From Flammeovirgaceae bacterium UBA2338 (lineage in GTDB: Bacteria; Bacteroidota; Bacteroidia; Cytophagales; Cyclobacteriaceae): DNA of 64,000 bases. The notes beneath the pieces are model-generated. The model was not told the DNA's origin, made no database searches, and saw only the letters and a program-made list of their open reading frames with translations. The stretch is from the NCBI GenBank assembly GCA_002344795.1, contig DDUM01000002.1, positions 62,650 through 126,649 on the forward strand. The letters are read 5' to 3'. The position numbers and the translations under genes are program-made. Below are positions 7,507 through 16,645 of this stretch, one piece after another (position 1 is the stretch's first letter; each line of letters starts with the position of its first letter).

Positions 7507-9195
7507 ATGAAGCATTTAGTCCTCTTTTTTTTAGTGTTTCAGGTCTGCGCTGGATATGGTCAAAGCACCAACGCTCCTCTGAATGAAGACTATTACCATT
7601 GGATTGATCGGTATGAAATAAAGTCCGGCCGGGTTGTGCCGCAGGTGTTTACTTCTGTAAAACCGTATAAACGAAAGGCCATTGCGGCTTTTGTGGATTC
7701 AGTACAATTGCGTGACAATGTTTTTAGCTCCTCAGTTGACTTATATAATTACCAATACTTAAGAAACGATAATTGGGAGTGGAGCCGGTCTGAGGACAAT
7801 GAGAGCAAAAAGCCAGTGCTCAAGCATCTCTATAAAAAGAAGTCCGACTTCCTTTTTACGGATTTGCCCGAGTTTGACATCCATGTGAACCCGGTACTGT
7901 ACACTAGTTTCGGTCACGATGGACAAGCCGGTGAGTCTTTGTACCTCAATTCCAGAGGAGTAGAAATCAGAGGGATGGTCGACAGAAAAATTGGTTTCTA
8001 TACTTTTCTCACCGACAATCAGGCCAGGCTTCCTTTGTATGTGCGTGATGGCATTGCCCAAAACCCGGTGGTACCACATGAAGGGTTTTGGAAAGATTTT
8101 AAAGACAATGGCGTTGATTATTTTCAGGCGAGGGCCTACATCGACTTTGATATCAGCAAGCACATCTACATGCAGTTTGGGAATGATAAAACATTTATTG
8201 GAAACGGCTATCGCTCACTCATCTTCTCTGATTATGCACCCCCTACACTTTTTTTGCGCACCAATGTTAAAGTTTGGAAGCTGAATTATTTGTTTCAACT
8301 CAACAGGGTAGCGGCAGATGCTCCTGGGTCGATTGGCGGATCAGGTGCAGGAAAGAGAAGGTATCCTGAAAAGTTTATGGCCTTTCACCATGCCAGCATC
8401 AATATTGGCAAGAGATTTAATCTTGGTTTTTTTGAATCAGTTGTGTTCAGCCCCAAGGACAGTTTGAACAACAACACCTTTGATCTCAGTTATCTCAATC
8501 CTGTTATTTTTTACAGGGCGATTGAGCAACAGTTTGGCAGCAGCGACAATGTGATTTTAGGAATGGACTTTAAATGGATGGTAGCTAAGCGACTCTCTGC
8601 TTATGGCCAGGTAGTGTTCGATGAGTTTTTATTGGACAGACTAAAAGAAGGCAACGGATGGTGGGCCAACAAGTTTGCTTTACAAGGTGGCTTAAAATAT
8701 ATTGATGTGTTAGGCGTCAATAATCTTGATGCACAATTGGAAGTCAATGTGGTAAGGCCTTACACATATTCTCACAATACACAATATGGTAGCTACACCA
8801 ACTACAGGCAGCCATTTGCACATCCGCTTGGCGCTAATTTCAAAGAGCTAATAGGTATTGTTCGCTATCAGCCGATACCTAAACTCAATGTAATTGCAAA
8901 AGCGATCTATTCAGAGATTGGTCGCGATACTACAGGGGTGAATTGGGGAAGTGATTTATTAAAGAGCAATGCTACACGAGAGCAGGAATTTGGAAATACC
9001 ATAGGGCAAGGGTTGTTAACAAAGGTTACTTATTTGGATCTCACTGCATCCTACATGCTGAAGCATAATCTTTTTATTGATATGAAGCTGATCCGCAGGG
9101 ACTCAGCCACTCCGCAAATTTCAGGAACAAATAATACTACGATAACTTCATTAGCTTTGCGGTGGAACATTGGCCAGCGGCTGTACGACTTTTAA
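7507..9195 (+). CDS. Wzi/RemB-like outer-membrane beta-barrel protein
   Basis: 562-aa secreted protein with a cleavable signal peptide (MKHLVLFFLVFQVCAGYGQ). The rest is rich in alternating aromatic and polar strands, as in an outer-membrane barrel. Segments such as GVEIRGMVDRKIGFYTFLTD, FGNDKTFIGNGYRSLIFSD and ASYMLKHNLFIDMKL resemble the Wzi capsule-assembly family and the gliding protein RemB of Flavobacterium, as I remember them. Wzi anchors capsular polysaccharide to the cell surface; RemB is needed for normal gliding colony spreading. The gene is followed after five bases by an ABC exporter, so a role in surface polysaccharide or lipid placement is plausible but is inference. Confidence 0.65.
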   Translation: MKHLVLFFLVFQVCAGYGQSTNAPLNEDYYHWIDRYEIKSGRVVPQVFTSVKPYKRKAIAAFVDSVQLRDNVFSSSVDLYNYQYLRNDNWEWSRSEDNESKKPVLKHLYKKKSDFLFTDLPEFDIHVNPVLYTSFGHDGQAGESLYLNSRGVEIRGMVDRKIGFYTFLTDNQARLPLYVRDGIAQNPVVPHEGFWKDFKDNGVDYFQARAYIDFDISKHIYMQFGNDKTFIGNGYRSLIFSDYAPPTLFLRTNVKVWKLNYLFQLNRVAADAPGSIGGSGAGKRRYPEKFMAFHHASINIGKRFNLGFFESVVFSPKDSLNNNTFDLSYLNPVIFYRAIEQQFGSSDNVILGMDFKWMVAKRLSAYGQVVFDEFLLDRLKEGNGWWANKFALQGGLKYIDVLGVNNLDAQLEVNVVRPYTYSHNTQYGSYTNYRQPFAHPLGANFKELIGIVRYQPIPKLNVIAKAIYSEIGRDTTGVNWGSDLLKSNATREQEFGNTIGQGLLTKVTYLDLTASYMLKHNLFIDMKLIRRDSATPQISGTNNTTITSLALRWNIGQRLYDF

Positions 9196-9200
9196 ATTAA

Positions 9201-11039
9201 ATGAAGACATTTCTCCGCATTCTTAATTACACACCCAATATTATTTCCCGTCTGGTGTGGTTTTTTGTATTTTCTATTTTAGGAATCATTTTTGGCGCCT
9301 TCAATATTGTGTTGGTGATTCCTATGTTACAGGTTTTATTTCAGCGTAATATTGATGATCCCGTTCCTGCGTTGCCTGAATTCAGCGTGTCATCTGATTA
9401 TATAGTAGGGGTGTTCAATCATTATTTTCGAATGATCATTCAGGAGAATGGTACGCTCAATGCATTGCTATTTGTTTGTGGGCTAATTGTGCTCTGCGTT
9501 TTATTCGCCAATGTGTTTCGATTTCTTGAAAGAGTGGTGGCGACTAAAATTCGCGTGGATTTGGTGAGGAACATACGACTGGCCATTTTTGATAATGTGT
9601 CCAAACTGCACATTGGGTTTTTCAACAGCGAACGCAAGGGAGATTTGATTTCTCGTTTCACCAACGATGTGCAAGAGGTGGAAGTGGCAGTGATGAATAG
9701 TTTGAAGGCAGTACTGAAAGAACCTATTACCATCATCGTTTATTTTACCATACTGTTCACTATATCGGCAAAACTTACATTGTTTACACTGATCGTTTTG
9801 CCGGTAATGGGTGGAGCCCTGGCGGAGATCATTAAAAGATTAAAACGTCAGGCCAAACAAAGCCAGGAGTCTTTGGGAAGGATTGTCAATATCCTTGATG
9901 AGACTTTTGGTGGCATGAGGGTAGTGAAGGCATTTAACGCACGTGGTTTTATCGTCCGCAAGATGGAGGAAGAATCCGACTACTACAGAAAAGTAAATAA
10001 GTCGATGTCGTATAAAAATGAAATGGCTTCTCCTGTCTCTGAGGTATTGGGCGTTTTGATCGTAGCCATAATTATTTTTTTTGGGGGCAATATGGTATTG
10101 AGCGAAGACTCTACTTTATCACCGGATGTATTTTTGGGGTTTCTTGCTATTTTTTCAATGATCATTCAACCTGCCAAAGCATTTTCCAACGGAATTACTG
10201 CTTTGCAGAAAGGAACGGCATCTGCCAATAGAATATTTGAAACCATCGATACGGAGCCTGTAATTCAGAGTCCTCCTAACGCGTTGATGATAGAAAAATT
10301 CCAAAGTGCGATTGAATTTGTGAATGTGTCGTTTGCGTATGACGCTGAGCTGGTTTTGAAAAACATCAATCTCACCATTCCAAAAGGAAAAATGGTGGCA
10401 TTGGTAGGTCCTTCGGGAGGGGGTAAGTCCACATTGGCAGACCTGGTACCAAGATTTTATGATCCTACGGAAGGGGAAGTGAGAATTGATGGTCATCCTC
10501 TCACGCGATATGATGTCACTTCATTGAGAAGTCAACTCGGTATTGTTACTCAGGAATCTATTTTATTCAACGATACAATTTTTAACAACATCAGCTTTGG
10601 AACACCTAACGCTTCGGAGGCAGATGTAATCAATGCAGCGAAGGTTGCTAACGCACACGACTTTATTATGCAATCCGAATATGGTTATGAGACCACCATA
10701 GGCGAGCGCGGGTCTAAGCTCTCCGGAGGGCAACGGCAACGATTGAGTATTGCAAGGGCTGTATTAAAAAACCCTCCTATTTTAATCCTGGATGAAGCAA
10801 CCAGTGCGCTGGACACAGAATCAGAAAAATTGGTGCAGGAAGCGTTGTTTAATTTAATGAAGAACAGAACCTCCATCGTGATTGCGCATCGATTGAGTAC
10901 CATTCAGCATGCAGACGAAATAGTAGTTATTCAGGATGGTGAGATTGTGGAAAGAGGCACACATGATGAGCTGAATCAGCAAAATGGTGTGTACCACAAG
11001 TTAAGTGACTTTCAAAATAATGATAAATTAAAGGGGTAA
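9201..11039 (+). CDS. ABC transporter, fused permease and ATPase (MsbA-like)
   Basis: 612-aa half-size ABC exporter. The N-terminal half has about six membrane helices (from WFFVFSILGIIFGAF to GFLAIFSMIIQ). The C-terminal nucleotide-binding domain carries Walker A GPSGGGKST, the signature LSGGQRQR, Walker B ILILDEATSALD and the H-loop IAHRLST. It should work as a homodimer in the inner membrane. Sequence and length fit the MsbA/lipid A flippase group, and its neighbours (a Wzi/RemB-like barrel before it and gmhA after it) also point to lipopolysaccharide or surface glycan export. Drug export is an alternative. It starts five bases after the barrel gene, so they are co-transcribed. Confidence 0.93.
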   Translation: MKTFLRILNYTPNIISRLVWFFVFSILGIIFGAFNIVLVIPMLQVLFQRNIDDPVPALPEFSVSSDYIVGVFNHYFRMIIQENGTLNALLFVCGLIVLCVLFANVFRFLERVVATKIRVDLVRNIRLAIFDNVSKLHIGFFNSERKGDLISRFTNDVQEVEVAVMNSLKAVLKEPITIIVYFTILFTISAKLTLFTLIVLPVMGGALAEIIKRLKRQAKQSQESLGRIVNILDETFGGMRVVKAFNARGFIVRKMEEESDYYRKVNKSMSYKNEMASPVSEVLGVLIVAIIIFFGGNMVLSEDSTLSPDVFLGFLAIFSMIIQPAKAFSNGITALQKGTASANRIFETIDTEPVIQSPPNALMIEKFQSAIEFVNVSFAYDAELVLKNINLTIPKGKMVALVGPSGGGKSTLADLVPRFYDPTEGEVRIDGHPLTRYDVTSLRSQLGIVTQESILFNDTIFNNISFGTPNASEADVINAAKVANAHDFIMQSEYGYETTIGERGSKLSGGQRQRLSIARAVLKNPPILILDEATSALDTESEKLVQEALFNLMKNRTSIVIAHRLSTIQHADEIVVIQDGEIVERGTHDELNQQNGVYHKLSDFQNNDKLKG

Positions 11040-11134
11040 CTGATCTCGGTCATCTTCTCCATGCAAGGTTTTCGTCTATATTGCATTTTAGGTTTATATG
11101 AAAAAGCATAAGTTTGTTGACTAACGTGCAGGGA

Positions 11135-11464
11135 ATGAACAAAAGACGGGTTATCTTCTTCGTAATATTTGGTGTTTACCATCTCATTATACTTGCATTT
11201 ACAAGCTATGTAGATGCTCAGAAACAAGACTTAGGTGTACTGACAAGCATGTATGGTTGGCTTCATTTGTTTAAATATGGAGCCATACTGGGACTGGTGT
11301 TGTTTGCTGTAGACGTCATATGGTCCTGGCGATCTACTCTATCTGCCGAGAAAGAGCAGGAAGTGCTTAATTTTGAAATCAACAACCTCAAAGCCAAGGT
11401 ATACGATTTGCAGGAAGCCAATAAGCCACAACCTGAACCTGATCCGGAAACGGAGAGCAAGTAA
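11135..11464 (+). CDS. Small membrane protein with C-terminal coiled coil
   Basis: 109-aa protein that I do not recognise as a named family. It has two likely membrane helices (VIFFVIFGVYHLIILAFTSYV and LFKYGAILGLVLFAVDVIWS). These are followed by a charged, heptad-like stretch (EKEQEVLNFEINNLKAKVYDL) and a proline and acid-rich tail. I chose the ATG at 11135 because a GCAGGGA sequence lies just before it; an alternative start is seven codons upstream. It ends two bases before gmhA, so the two are surely co-transcribed. Similar short proteins occur before gmhA-like genes in related genomes as far as I recall, but the function is unknown. Confidence 0.8.
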   Translation: MNKRRVIFFVIFGVYHLIILAFTSYVDAQKQDLGVLTSMYGWLHLFKYGAILGLVLFAVDVIWSWRSTLSAEKEQEVLNFEINNLKAKVYDLQEANKPQPEPDPETESK

Positions 11465-11466
11465 AT

Positions 11467-12045
11467 ATGGATGCGCAGGAAATCATCAAAGGTGAATTAA
11501 ATCAGGCTGCACAAACATTAAGTAATTTCCTTCAATCCACCGAGGCATTAAACAACATAGAAGAAGCTGCGGCTAAGATGGTGGCGGCCATTCAATCGGG
11601 AAATAAAATTATTTCCTGTGGCAATGGTGGTTCTCATTGTGATGCCATGCATTTCGCTGAAGAGCTTTCAGGCAGATTTCGTGGCGATCGAAAAGCTTTA
11701 CCTGCACTGTCTATATCAGATTCATCCCACATTACCTGTGTGGGCAATGACTACGGATTCGAATTTATCTTTTCCCGATATGTAGAAGCATTGGGAAACA
11801 AAGGCGATGTGCTATTGGCGATAAGCACCAGCGGCAATTCAGCTAATATTTTGAATGCGGCAAAAGCAGCTAAAGAAAAGGGTATTGTTGTAGTGGCATT
11901 GAGCGGAAAGGATGGAGGTAAGCTGGCAGATTTAGCAGACATTAATATTATCGTGCCCCATGATGGGTTTGCCGATCGCATTCAGGAAGTGCATATTAAA
12001 GTCATTCATATCCTTATTCTTTTGATAGAGAAGCATTTGGAGTAG
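11467..12045 (+). CDS. gmhA: Phosphoheptose (sedoheptulose 7-phosphate) isomerase
   Basis: 192-aa SIS-domain isomerase. It converts sedoheptulose 7-phosphate to D-glycero-D-manno-heptose 7-phosphate, the first step toward ADP- or GDP-heptose for lipopolysaccharide core or surface glycans. The motifs IISCGNGGSHCDAMHFAEEL, GDVLLAISTSGNSANIL and the C-terminal EVHIKVIHILI fit GmhA, including the His and Glu positions near the active site. Length is the family's norm. It lies two bases after the small membrane protein and in the same direction as the MsbA-like exporter, which fits an envelope glycolipid role. Confidence 0.93.
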   Translation: MDAQEIIKGELNQAAQTLSNFLQSTEALNNIEEAAAKMVAAIQSGNKIISCGNGGSHCDAMHFAEELSGRFRGDRKALPALSISDSSHITCVGNDYGFEFIFSRYVEALGNKGDVLLAISTSGNSANILNAAKAAKEKGIVVVALSGKDGGKLADLADINIIVPHDGFADRIQEVHIKVIHILILLIEKHLE

Positions 12046-12095
12046 CATTGGTCTTTTAAAAATCCTATTATTACGTATTAGCAATTCAGTATCAA

Positions 12096-13634
12096 ATGGT
12101 AGCAAAAACCTTTGGTAGCGCAGTGCATGGCGTAGATGCGCAAACCATCACCGTAGAAGTCAACATCATTCAGGGAAATAAATTCTGGATGAGTGGACTG
12201 CCCGACAATGCAGTAAAGGAAAGCCAGCATCGGGTAGAGTCTGCCATGAAAGGATTGGGCTATTACATGCCGCGCAATAAAGTGGTTGTTAATCTTGCAC
12301 CTGCCGATGTGCGCAAGGAAGGGTCGGCTTATGATTTGCCTATTGCACTCGGTATAATTCAGGCATCCGGTCAGGTGCCCATTGAAAAACTGGATCAATA
12401 TGTCATCATGGGAGAGTTGTCGCTTGATGGTATCCTTCGTCCGATCAGAGGAGCATTGCCTATTGCCATTCAATCCCGAAAAGAGAATTTCAAAGGAATT
12501 GTTTTGCCCAAAGCCAATGCACGTGAGGCAGCCATAGTGAATAAGCTCAATGTGATTGGTGTAGAGACATTGAAGGAAGCCATCGATTTTTTTACGGATA
12601 AGATTCAAATCGACCCTCTTGTGGTGGATACCCGTGAAGTGTTTAATGAACAATTAAATACTTACGATAGTGATTTTAGGGACGTACAGGGACAAGAGAA
12701 CATCAAAAGAGCATTGGAGATTGCCGCAGCGGGTGGGCACAATGCCATTATGATAGGACCGCCAGGAGCGGGTAAAACCATGCTGGCAAAAAGACTGCCC
12801 TCTATTCTTCCTCCACTTACGTTGAACGAAGCGCTGGAAACAACCAAAATACATTCTGTGGCAGGCCGGTTGGGTACTAACGATGCGTTGATTACCAATC
12901 GTCCATTTCGCTCACCGCATCACACCATTTCAGATGTAGCTCTTGTGGGTGGAGGAGGTAATCCGCAACCGGGAGAAATTTCCTTGTCGCACAATGGCGT
13001 GTTGTTTTTAGATGAATTGCCGGAGTTTAAAAGAACTGTACTCGAAGTGATGCGTCAGCCGATGGAAGAACGAAGGGTGACCATTTCAAGGGCCAAAGTT
13101 TCGATCGACTATCCGGCCAACTTTATGTTGATTGCCAGTATGAATCCTTGCCCGTGTGGGTATTATAACCACCCAGAAAAGGAATGTGTGTGCGCACCGG
13201 GTGTAGTGCAGCGCTATTTAAGTAAAGTGAGTGGGCCACTTTTGGATCGCATTGATTTGCATGTGGAGGTGGTGCCTGTAAGTTTTGACGAAATGACGTC
13301 ACAGCGCAAGTCTGAAAGCAGTGAAGAGATCAGAGTGAGGGTAGTAGCTGCCAGAGAAATTCAGGCCAAACGTTTTAAGGGCAATCGGGAAATGTATTGC
13401 AATGCCATGATGGGTTCCAGTATGGTAAAAAAGGTGTGTGTAATCAACGATGCGGGGAGAACATTACTAAAAACAGCGATGGAAAGATTAGGTCTTTCTG
13501 CGCGGGCATACGACCGGATATTAAAAGTTTCGCGTACCATTGCTGATCTGGCAGGGAGTGAAGAAATAAAAATTGAACATTTGGCGGAGGCCATTCAATA
13601 CAGAAGTCTCGATAGAGAAGGATGGGCGGGTTGA
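12096..13634 (+). CDS. YifB/ComM family Mg-chelatase-like AAA+ ATPase
   Basis: 512-aa AAA+ ATPase of the YifB/ComM family. The N-terminal Lon-protease-like domain (NIIQGNKFWMSGLPDNAVKE) lacks a protease role in this family. It is followed by the Mg-chelatase type ATPase with Walker A IGPPGAGKTMLAKRLPSI, the Walker B-like segment GVLFLDELPEF, and a zinc-like CPCGYYNHPEKECVCAPG segment. The C-terminal Mg-chelatase domain ends in RAYDRILKVSRTIADL. ComM in Vibrio is a helicase that promotes branch migration during natural transformation; whether that applies here is not known. Length is normal, and there is a 50-base gap after gmhA. Confidence 0.95.
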   Translation: MVAKTFGSAVHGVDAQTITVEVNIIQGNKFWMSGLPDNAVKESQHRVESAMKGLGYYMPRNKVVVNLAPADVRKEGSAYDLPIALGIIQASGQVPIEKLDQYVIMGELSLDGILRPIRGALPIAIQSRKENFKGIVLPKANAREAAIVNKLNVIGVETLKEAIDFFTDKIQIDPLVVDTREVFNEQLNTYDSDFRDVQGQENIKRALEIAAAGGHNAIMIGPPGAGKTMLAKRLPSILPPLTLNEALETTKIHSVAGRLGTNDALITNRPFRSPHHTISDVALVGGGGNPQPGEISLSHNGVLFLDELPEFKRTVLEVMRQPMEERRVTISRAKVSIDYPANFMLIASMNPCPCGYYNHPEKECVCAPGVVQRYLSKVSGPLLDRIDLHVEVVPVSFDEMTSQRKSESSEEIRVRVVAAREIQAKRFKGNREMYCNAMMGSSMVKKVCVINDAGRTLLKTAMERLGLSARAYDRILKVSRTIADLAGSEEIKIEHLAEAIQYRSLDREGWAG

Positions 13635-14127
13635 TTTATTGATGTGATGATGTGTTGATGTGTTGATGTGATGATGGGTTGATGTGTTGATGTGTTGATA
13701 GTTTGATGTGATGATGGCTTATTGACTTAGTGTCTTCGTGGCGGTATGACTTGATGTAGCGATGGTTTATTTTATAAATATGAAGATCAACTTAGCGTCT
13801 TAGCGCCTTCGCGGTAAAAAAATTAACCGCAGAGTCGCAAAGAATGATTGCTGATTTGACAGTGGAGTTCGGAGATAAAAATTGAGTTGATAGTTTTAAT
13901 GTAATAATGGATTTGTGACTTAGTGTCTTCGTGGCGAATAACTTGATGTAGTGATGGTTTATTTTATAAATATGAGGATCAACTTAGCGTCTTAGCGCCT
14001 TCGCGGTAAAAAAATTAACCGCAGAGTCGCAAAGAATGATTGCTGATTTGACAAGGAGTTCGGAGATAAAAATTGAGTGGGATAGTTTGATGTAATGATG
14101 GCTTTGTGACTTAGCGCCTTCGTGGCA
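13633..14127. repeat. Tandem repeat array: 8-bp units and 192-bp duplicated block
   Basis: This fills the 520-base gap between yifB and the FAH-family gene, with no credible gene. From 13633 to 13720 an 8-base unit (GATGTGTT, variants GATGTGAT, GATGGGTT, GATAGTTT) runs about 11 times without spacers. From about 13697 a block of roughly 192 bases is repeated: the landmark GACTTAGTGTCTTCGTGGC starts at 13724 and 13917, and a partial third copy starts at 14108. Each full block contains an imperfect inverted repeat, CTTAGCGCCTTCGCGGT facing ACCGCAGAGTCGCAAAG. Related half-elements occur at 19342, 49983 and 52733. Confidence 0.9.
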
Positions 14128-14154
14128 AATAAAAAATTAACGTAAGTTTATAAT

Positions 14155-14997
14155 ATGAAATTATTTCGATTTGGTGAAAAAGGGAAAGAGCAACCCGGAG
14201 TATTGATAGATGGCAAATTATGCGATGCCTCTGCTTTTGGTGAAGACTATGGAGAAGCATTTTTTGAATCGAATGGACTCAACAGATTGCAAGCCTGGTT
14301 GGACGACAATAAAGATTCGCTTCCTTTTGTAAAAGAAGGAACCCGATTGGGTGCTTGTTTTCAAAGACCTTCCAAGATCATTGGCGTGGGACTTAACTAT
14401 ACCAAACATGCCTTTGAAACGAAAATGCCACTGCCCAGCGAACCTATATTTTTTCTCAAGGCCACATCTGCTCTCACCGGACCAAATGACGGGGTTACCC
14501 TGCCAAAGAATAGCAAAAAGACAGACTATGAAGTAGAGCTGGCTGTGGTAATAGGAAAGAAAGCATCCTATGTGGAAGAAAAAGAGGCCATGGATTATGT
14601 GGCGGGATTTTGTTTGCACAACGATTACAGTGAGCGCGAATATCAACTGGAAAGGTTGGGACAATGGACAAAAGGAAAGGGCTGTGATACCTTTGCCCCT
14701 ATGGGGCCTTACCTGGTGACCAAAGATGAGATTGCAGACTTCAATAATTTGCACATGTGGACGAAAGTGAATGGCAAGATGATGCAGGACAACAATAGCG
14801 ATGACATGATTTTCGAGGTGCCGTTTTTGGTGCATTACATCAGTCAGTTCATGACCTTGCTGCCAGGTGATGTGATCTCCACTGGTACACCCTCGGGAGT
14901 AGGTCATGGCTTTAATCCACCTGTTTATCTCAAAGCAGGAGATGTGGTGGAGTTAGGGATTGAAGAGTTGGGAGAGCAAAGGCAGGAGGTGGTTTGA
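14155..14997 (+). CDS. Fumarylacetoacetate hydrolase family protein
   Basis: 280-aa enzyme of the fumarylacetoacetate hydrolase (FAH) superfamily, which cleaves or decarboxylates 2-oxo acids using a divalent metal. The conserved stretch IIGVGLNYTKHAFE and FFLKATSALTGPNDG is followed by metal-ligand acidic residues in KTDYEVELAVVIGKKA (E..E pattern) and HNDYSERE. The C-terminal region has GDVISTGTPSGVGHG. Members include acylpyruvases, 2-keto-3-deoxy sugar dehydratases and ureidoglycolate lyase-like proteins, so the substrate is open. It stands alone, directly after the repeat array, which must contain or sit upstream of its promoter. Confidence 0.9.
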   Translation: MKLFRFGEKGKEQPGVLIDGKLCDASAFGEDYGEAFFESNGLNRLQAWLDDNKDSLPFVKEGTRLGACFQRPSKIIGVGLNYTKHAFETKMPLPSEPIFFLKATSALTGPNDGVTLPKNSKKTDYEVELAVVIGKKASYVEEKEAMDYVAGFCLHNDYSEREYQLERLGQWTKGKGCDTFAPMGPYLVTKDEIADFNNLHMWTKVNGKMMQDNNSDDMIFEVPFLVHYISQFMTLLPGDVISTGTPSGVGHGFNPPVYLKAGDVVELGIEELGEQRQEVV

Positions 14998-15041
14998 TAG
15001 TAGAGTTTAGTAATAGTATTCATTGGTTTTTGATTGGTTAG

Positions 15042-16370
15042 CTACTTCCCATAATTTGACGCTGTCATAGTGCGAGTATAAAACAATCCGTCAAACGAAT
15101 TTGCCCAATCATTTTGCACCTTGCCATATGCAAATACTCCAGAAAAGAAAGGTTGAGATAGCCAATTAGGAAGAATGCCTTTGTAGTCAACAAATAGATA
15201 TTCTTCACCAGACTGATTCATGTAAGATTCAATGGAATTAGATTGAGGGCTTAACGTCAGTTTAGTAAAACTTTGGAAATCGAAATAATCCCCATTGTAG
15301 GCCGTAAAACCGATTGAATACATGACGTTGCCGTATTTTTCAAAAATATGTTCACCCATAGGAATGTAACCAGCTGCGGAAGATACATAACTGTTATCAG
15401 AATTAATATAATACTTAGCGTCCTGAATATATCTTGAGATATGTGTATTTGCTCCCCAAACAATTATTTTTCTATTAGGATATCTATCCAAAATCCATGA
15501 GAGGTTGTCTGCCATTTGTCTATCCCTAAGCCAATAGCCTTGAACGTTTCCTTCAGACACCATTTGGAGAAACTGTGTGTTAACCTGGAAATTCTTAAGT
15601 AATAGAATCCAAAACTGAGCATCATTCATCAATTCAGTATTTGGGCTCTGGTCAAATGTTGCGACCTCTGCAATTAATGATTCAATAATTTCTTTAGCTT
15701 CCAATAATTTATCACTGCCAATTGAGTTTGGATTTAAGCCCGAATCTATCAAATCATTTAGGATTTGTTTCTTGTCGATCCAATCAGCAGAATTGACAAA
15801 ATTGGAATTTCTCATCTGAAGAAATAGCTCCAGATCTTCGTTAAAATCTAATTTGTTAGTACCCAAGAACTGATGATCTATCCCAATTAGCTCCAATGAA
15901 GGCTTTGAATTATCAATATAATCAAACAGTGGGTAAACTTCTGGCGTATATGACCAGACCTTACTGACACTTTCCTTAGCAGATTGAATTCCGTTTTTTC
16001 CCGCCTTCATATCTAACCATGATTTATGACACTCATAAATCCCACTTTCGAAGGCTATTATATCAAAATCCATCTCGGTATGAAGAAATTTAATAAGTCG
16101 ACATTTCGCAAGAAAGGTAGTGCCATCGCCATGTGTTGCTTCGCCAAGCATTATTACTCTTTTATCACCTATAATTGATTTAAGAAACTGTAGATCACTG
16201 AAGTCAACTTCTGAAGGATCAACTGATAATGGTCTATGGGCATTGGCCTTAATCCAATCCACTTCTACAGGAAATGAATTATTTTCTTCGCAAGAATGGA
16301 GTAAACTGGAGCAAAAAAATAAAGTAGCTAATGCTGGATGTAACTTTAATTTCATTGCAACTAGGTTCAT
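15042..16370 (-). CDS. Erythromycin esterase-like lipoprotein
   Basis: 442-aa protein of the erythromycin esterase family (PF05139 type). The family motifs are visible: KRVIMLGEATHGDGTTFLAK (Glu and His of the active site), FDIIAFESGIYE, and IIVWGANTHIS. A hydrophobic leader ends in SLLHSC, which suggests a lipoprotein in the envelope. Family members with proven activity open the lactone ring of macrolides, but most homologues have other or unknown substrates, so resistance should not be assumed. An alternative ATG at 16355 (MKLKLHPAL) would give a more typical leader. The gene faces the FAH gene convergently and has no operon partner. Confidence 0.82.
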   Translation of the reverse strand: MNLVAMKLKLHPALATLFFCSSLLHSCEENNSFPVEVDWIKANAHRPLSVDPSEVDFSDLQFLKSIIGDKRVIMLGEATHGDGTTFLAKCRLIKFLHTEMDFDIIAFESGIYECHKSWLDMKAGKNGIQSAKESVSKVWSYTPEVYPLFDYIDNSKPSLELIGIDHQFLGTNKLDFNEDLELFLQMRNSNFVNSADWIDKKQILNDLIDSGLNPNSIGSDKLLEAKEIIESLIAEVATFDQSPNTELMNDAQFWILLLKNFQVNTQFLQMVSEGNVQGYWLRDRQMADNLSWILDRYPNRKIIVWGANTHISRYIQDAKYYINSDNSYVSSAAGYIPMGEHIFEKYGNVMYSIGFTAYNGDYFDFQSFTKLTLSPQSNSIESYMNQSGEEYLFVDYKGILPNWLSQPFFSGVFAYGKVQNDWANSFDGLFYTRTMTASNYGK

Positions 16371-16428
16371 AGCGAAGTTAGGGCCTTAATTCCAATAAAC
16401 CTAATATACCCACATTCCCCTTTCCCTG

Positions 16429-16491
16429 CAATTTTGTAGTTTGGTCATTGTGAAAATAACCATTCTATCAGGAGGAGGTTTGAAAATGTGA
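16429..16491 (+). repeat. Partial copy of the LuxR gene start and its promoter region
   Basis: CAATTTTGTAGTTTGGTC (16429-16446) is identical to 18242-18259, just before the LuxR-type gene. Similarity continues with the same spacing: GTGAAAATAACCATT here against GTGAAAAAGACCATT there. Here the frame closes after 13 codons at 16491. It is either a relic of the LuxR gene's 5' end or a shared promoter/start element. CAATTTTG differs by one base from the TAnnTTTG box. The surrounding 16371-16645 gap shows no other gene. Confidence 0.6.
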
Positions 16492-16645
16492 GTCCTCACG
16501 GGCATTGCAAAATATTAGGAATAGAAACAATTGCATAAATTCAGGTGTTTACGAACATGGGGGAGAATGGATCTGATCAAAAAATGCTATTCACTGTGAC
16601 AATTCTTAAAATTAGACTACTAACATAATAAATACCGTAGCTAAA

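Noticed and set aside
12078..12653. A 191-codon antisense frame inside yifB
   Set aside because: Lies wholly opposite a conserved ATPase gene; composition and lack of motifs mark it as a shadow.
13633..13720. Short tandem units that might suggest a CRISPR array
   Set aside because: Units are 8 bases and directly contiguous, with no spacers and no cas genes nearby.
14218..14907. A 229-codon antisense frame inside the FAH-family gene
   Set aside because: It is the shadow of a well-conserved enzyme on the other strand and shows no family motif.
15042..16370. Calling the erythromycin esterase homologue an antibiotic resistance gene
   Set aside because: Only the family motifs are visible; most members are not macrolide esterases, and a lipoprotein location and isolated context give no support for resistance.
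16450..16491. A 13-codon frame with a GTG start
   Set aside because: Too short and without support as a gene; better read as a relic or promoter copy of the LuxR gene start.
16557..16628. A 23-codon frame (MGENGSDQKML...) before the sigma factor
   Set aside because: No motif, and it ends before the sigma gene in a different frame; no evidence that it is translated.
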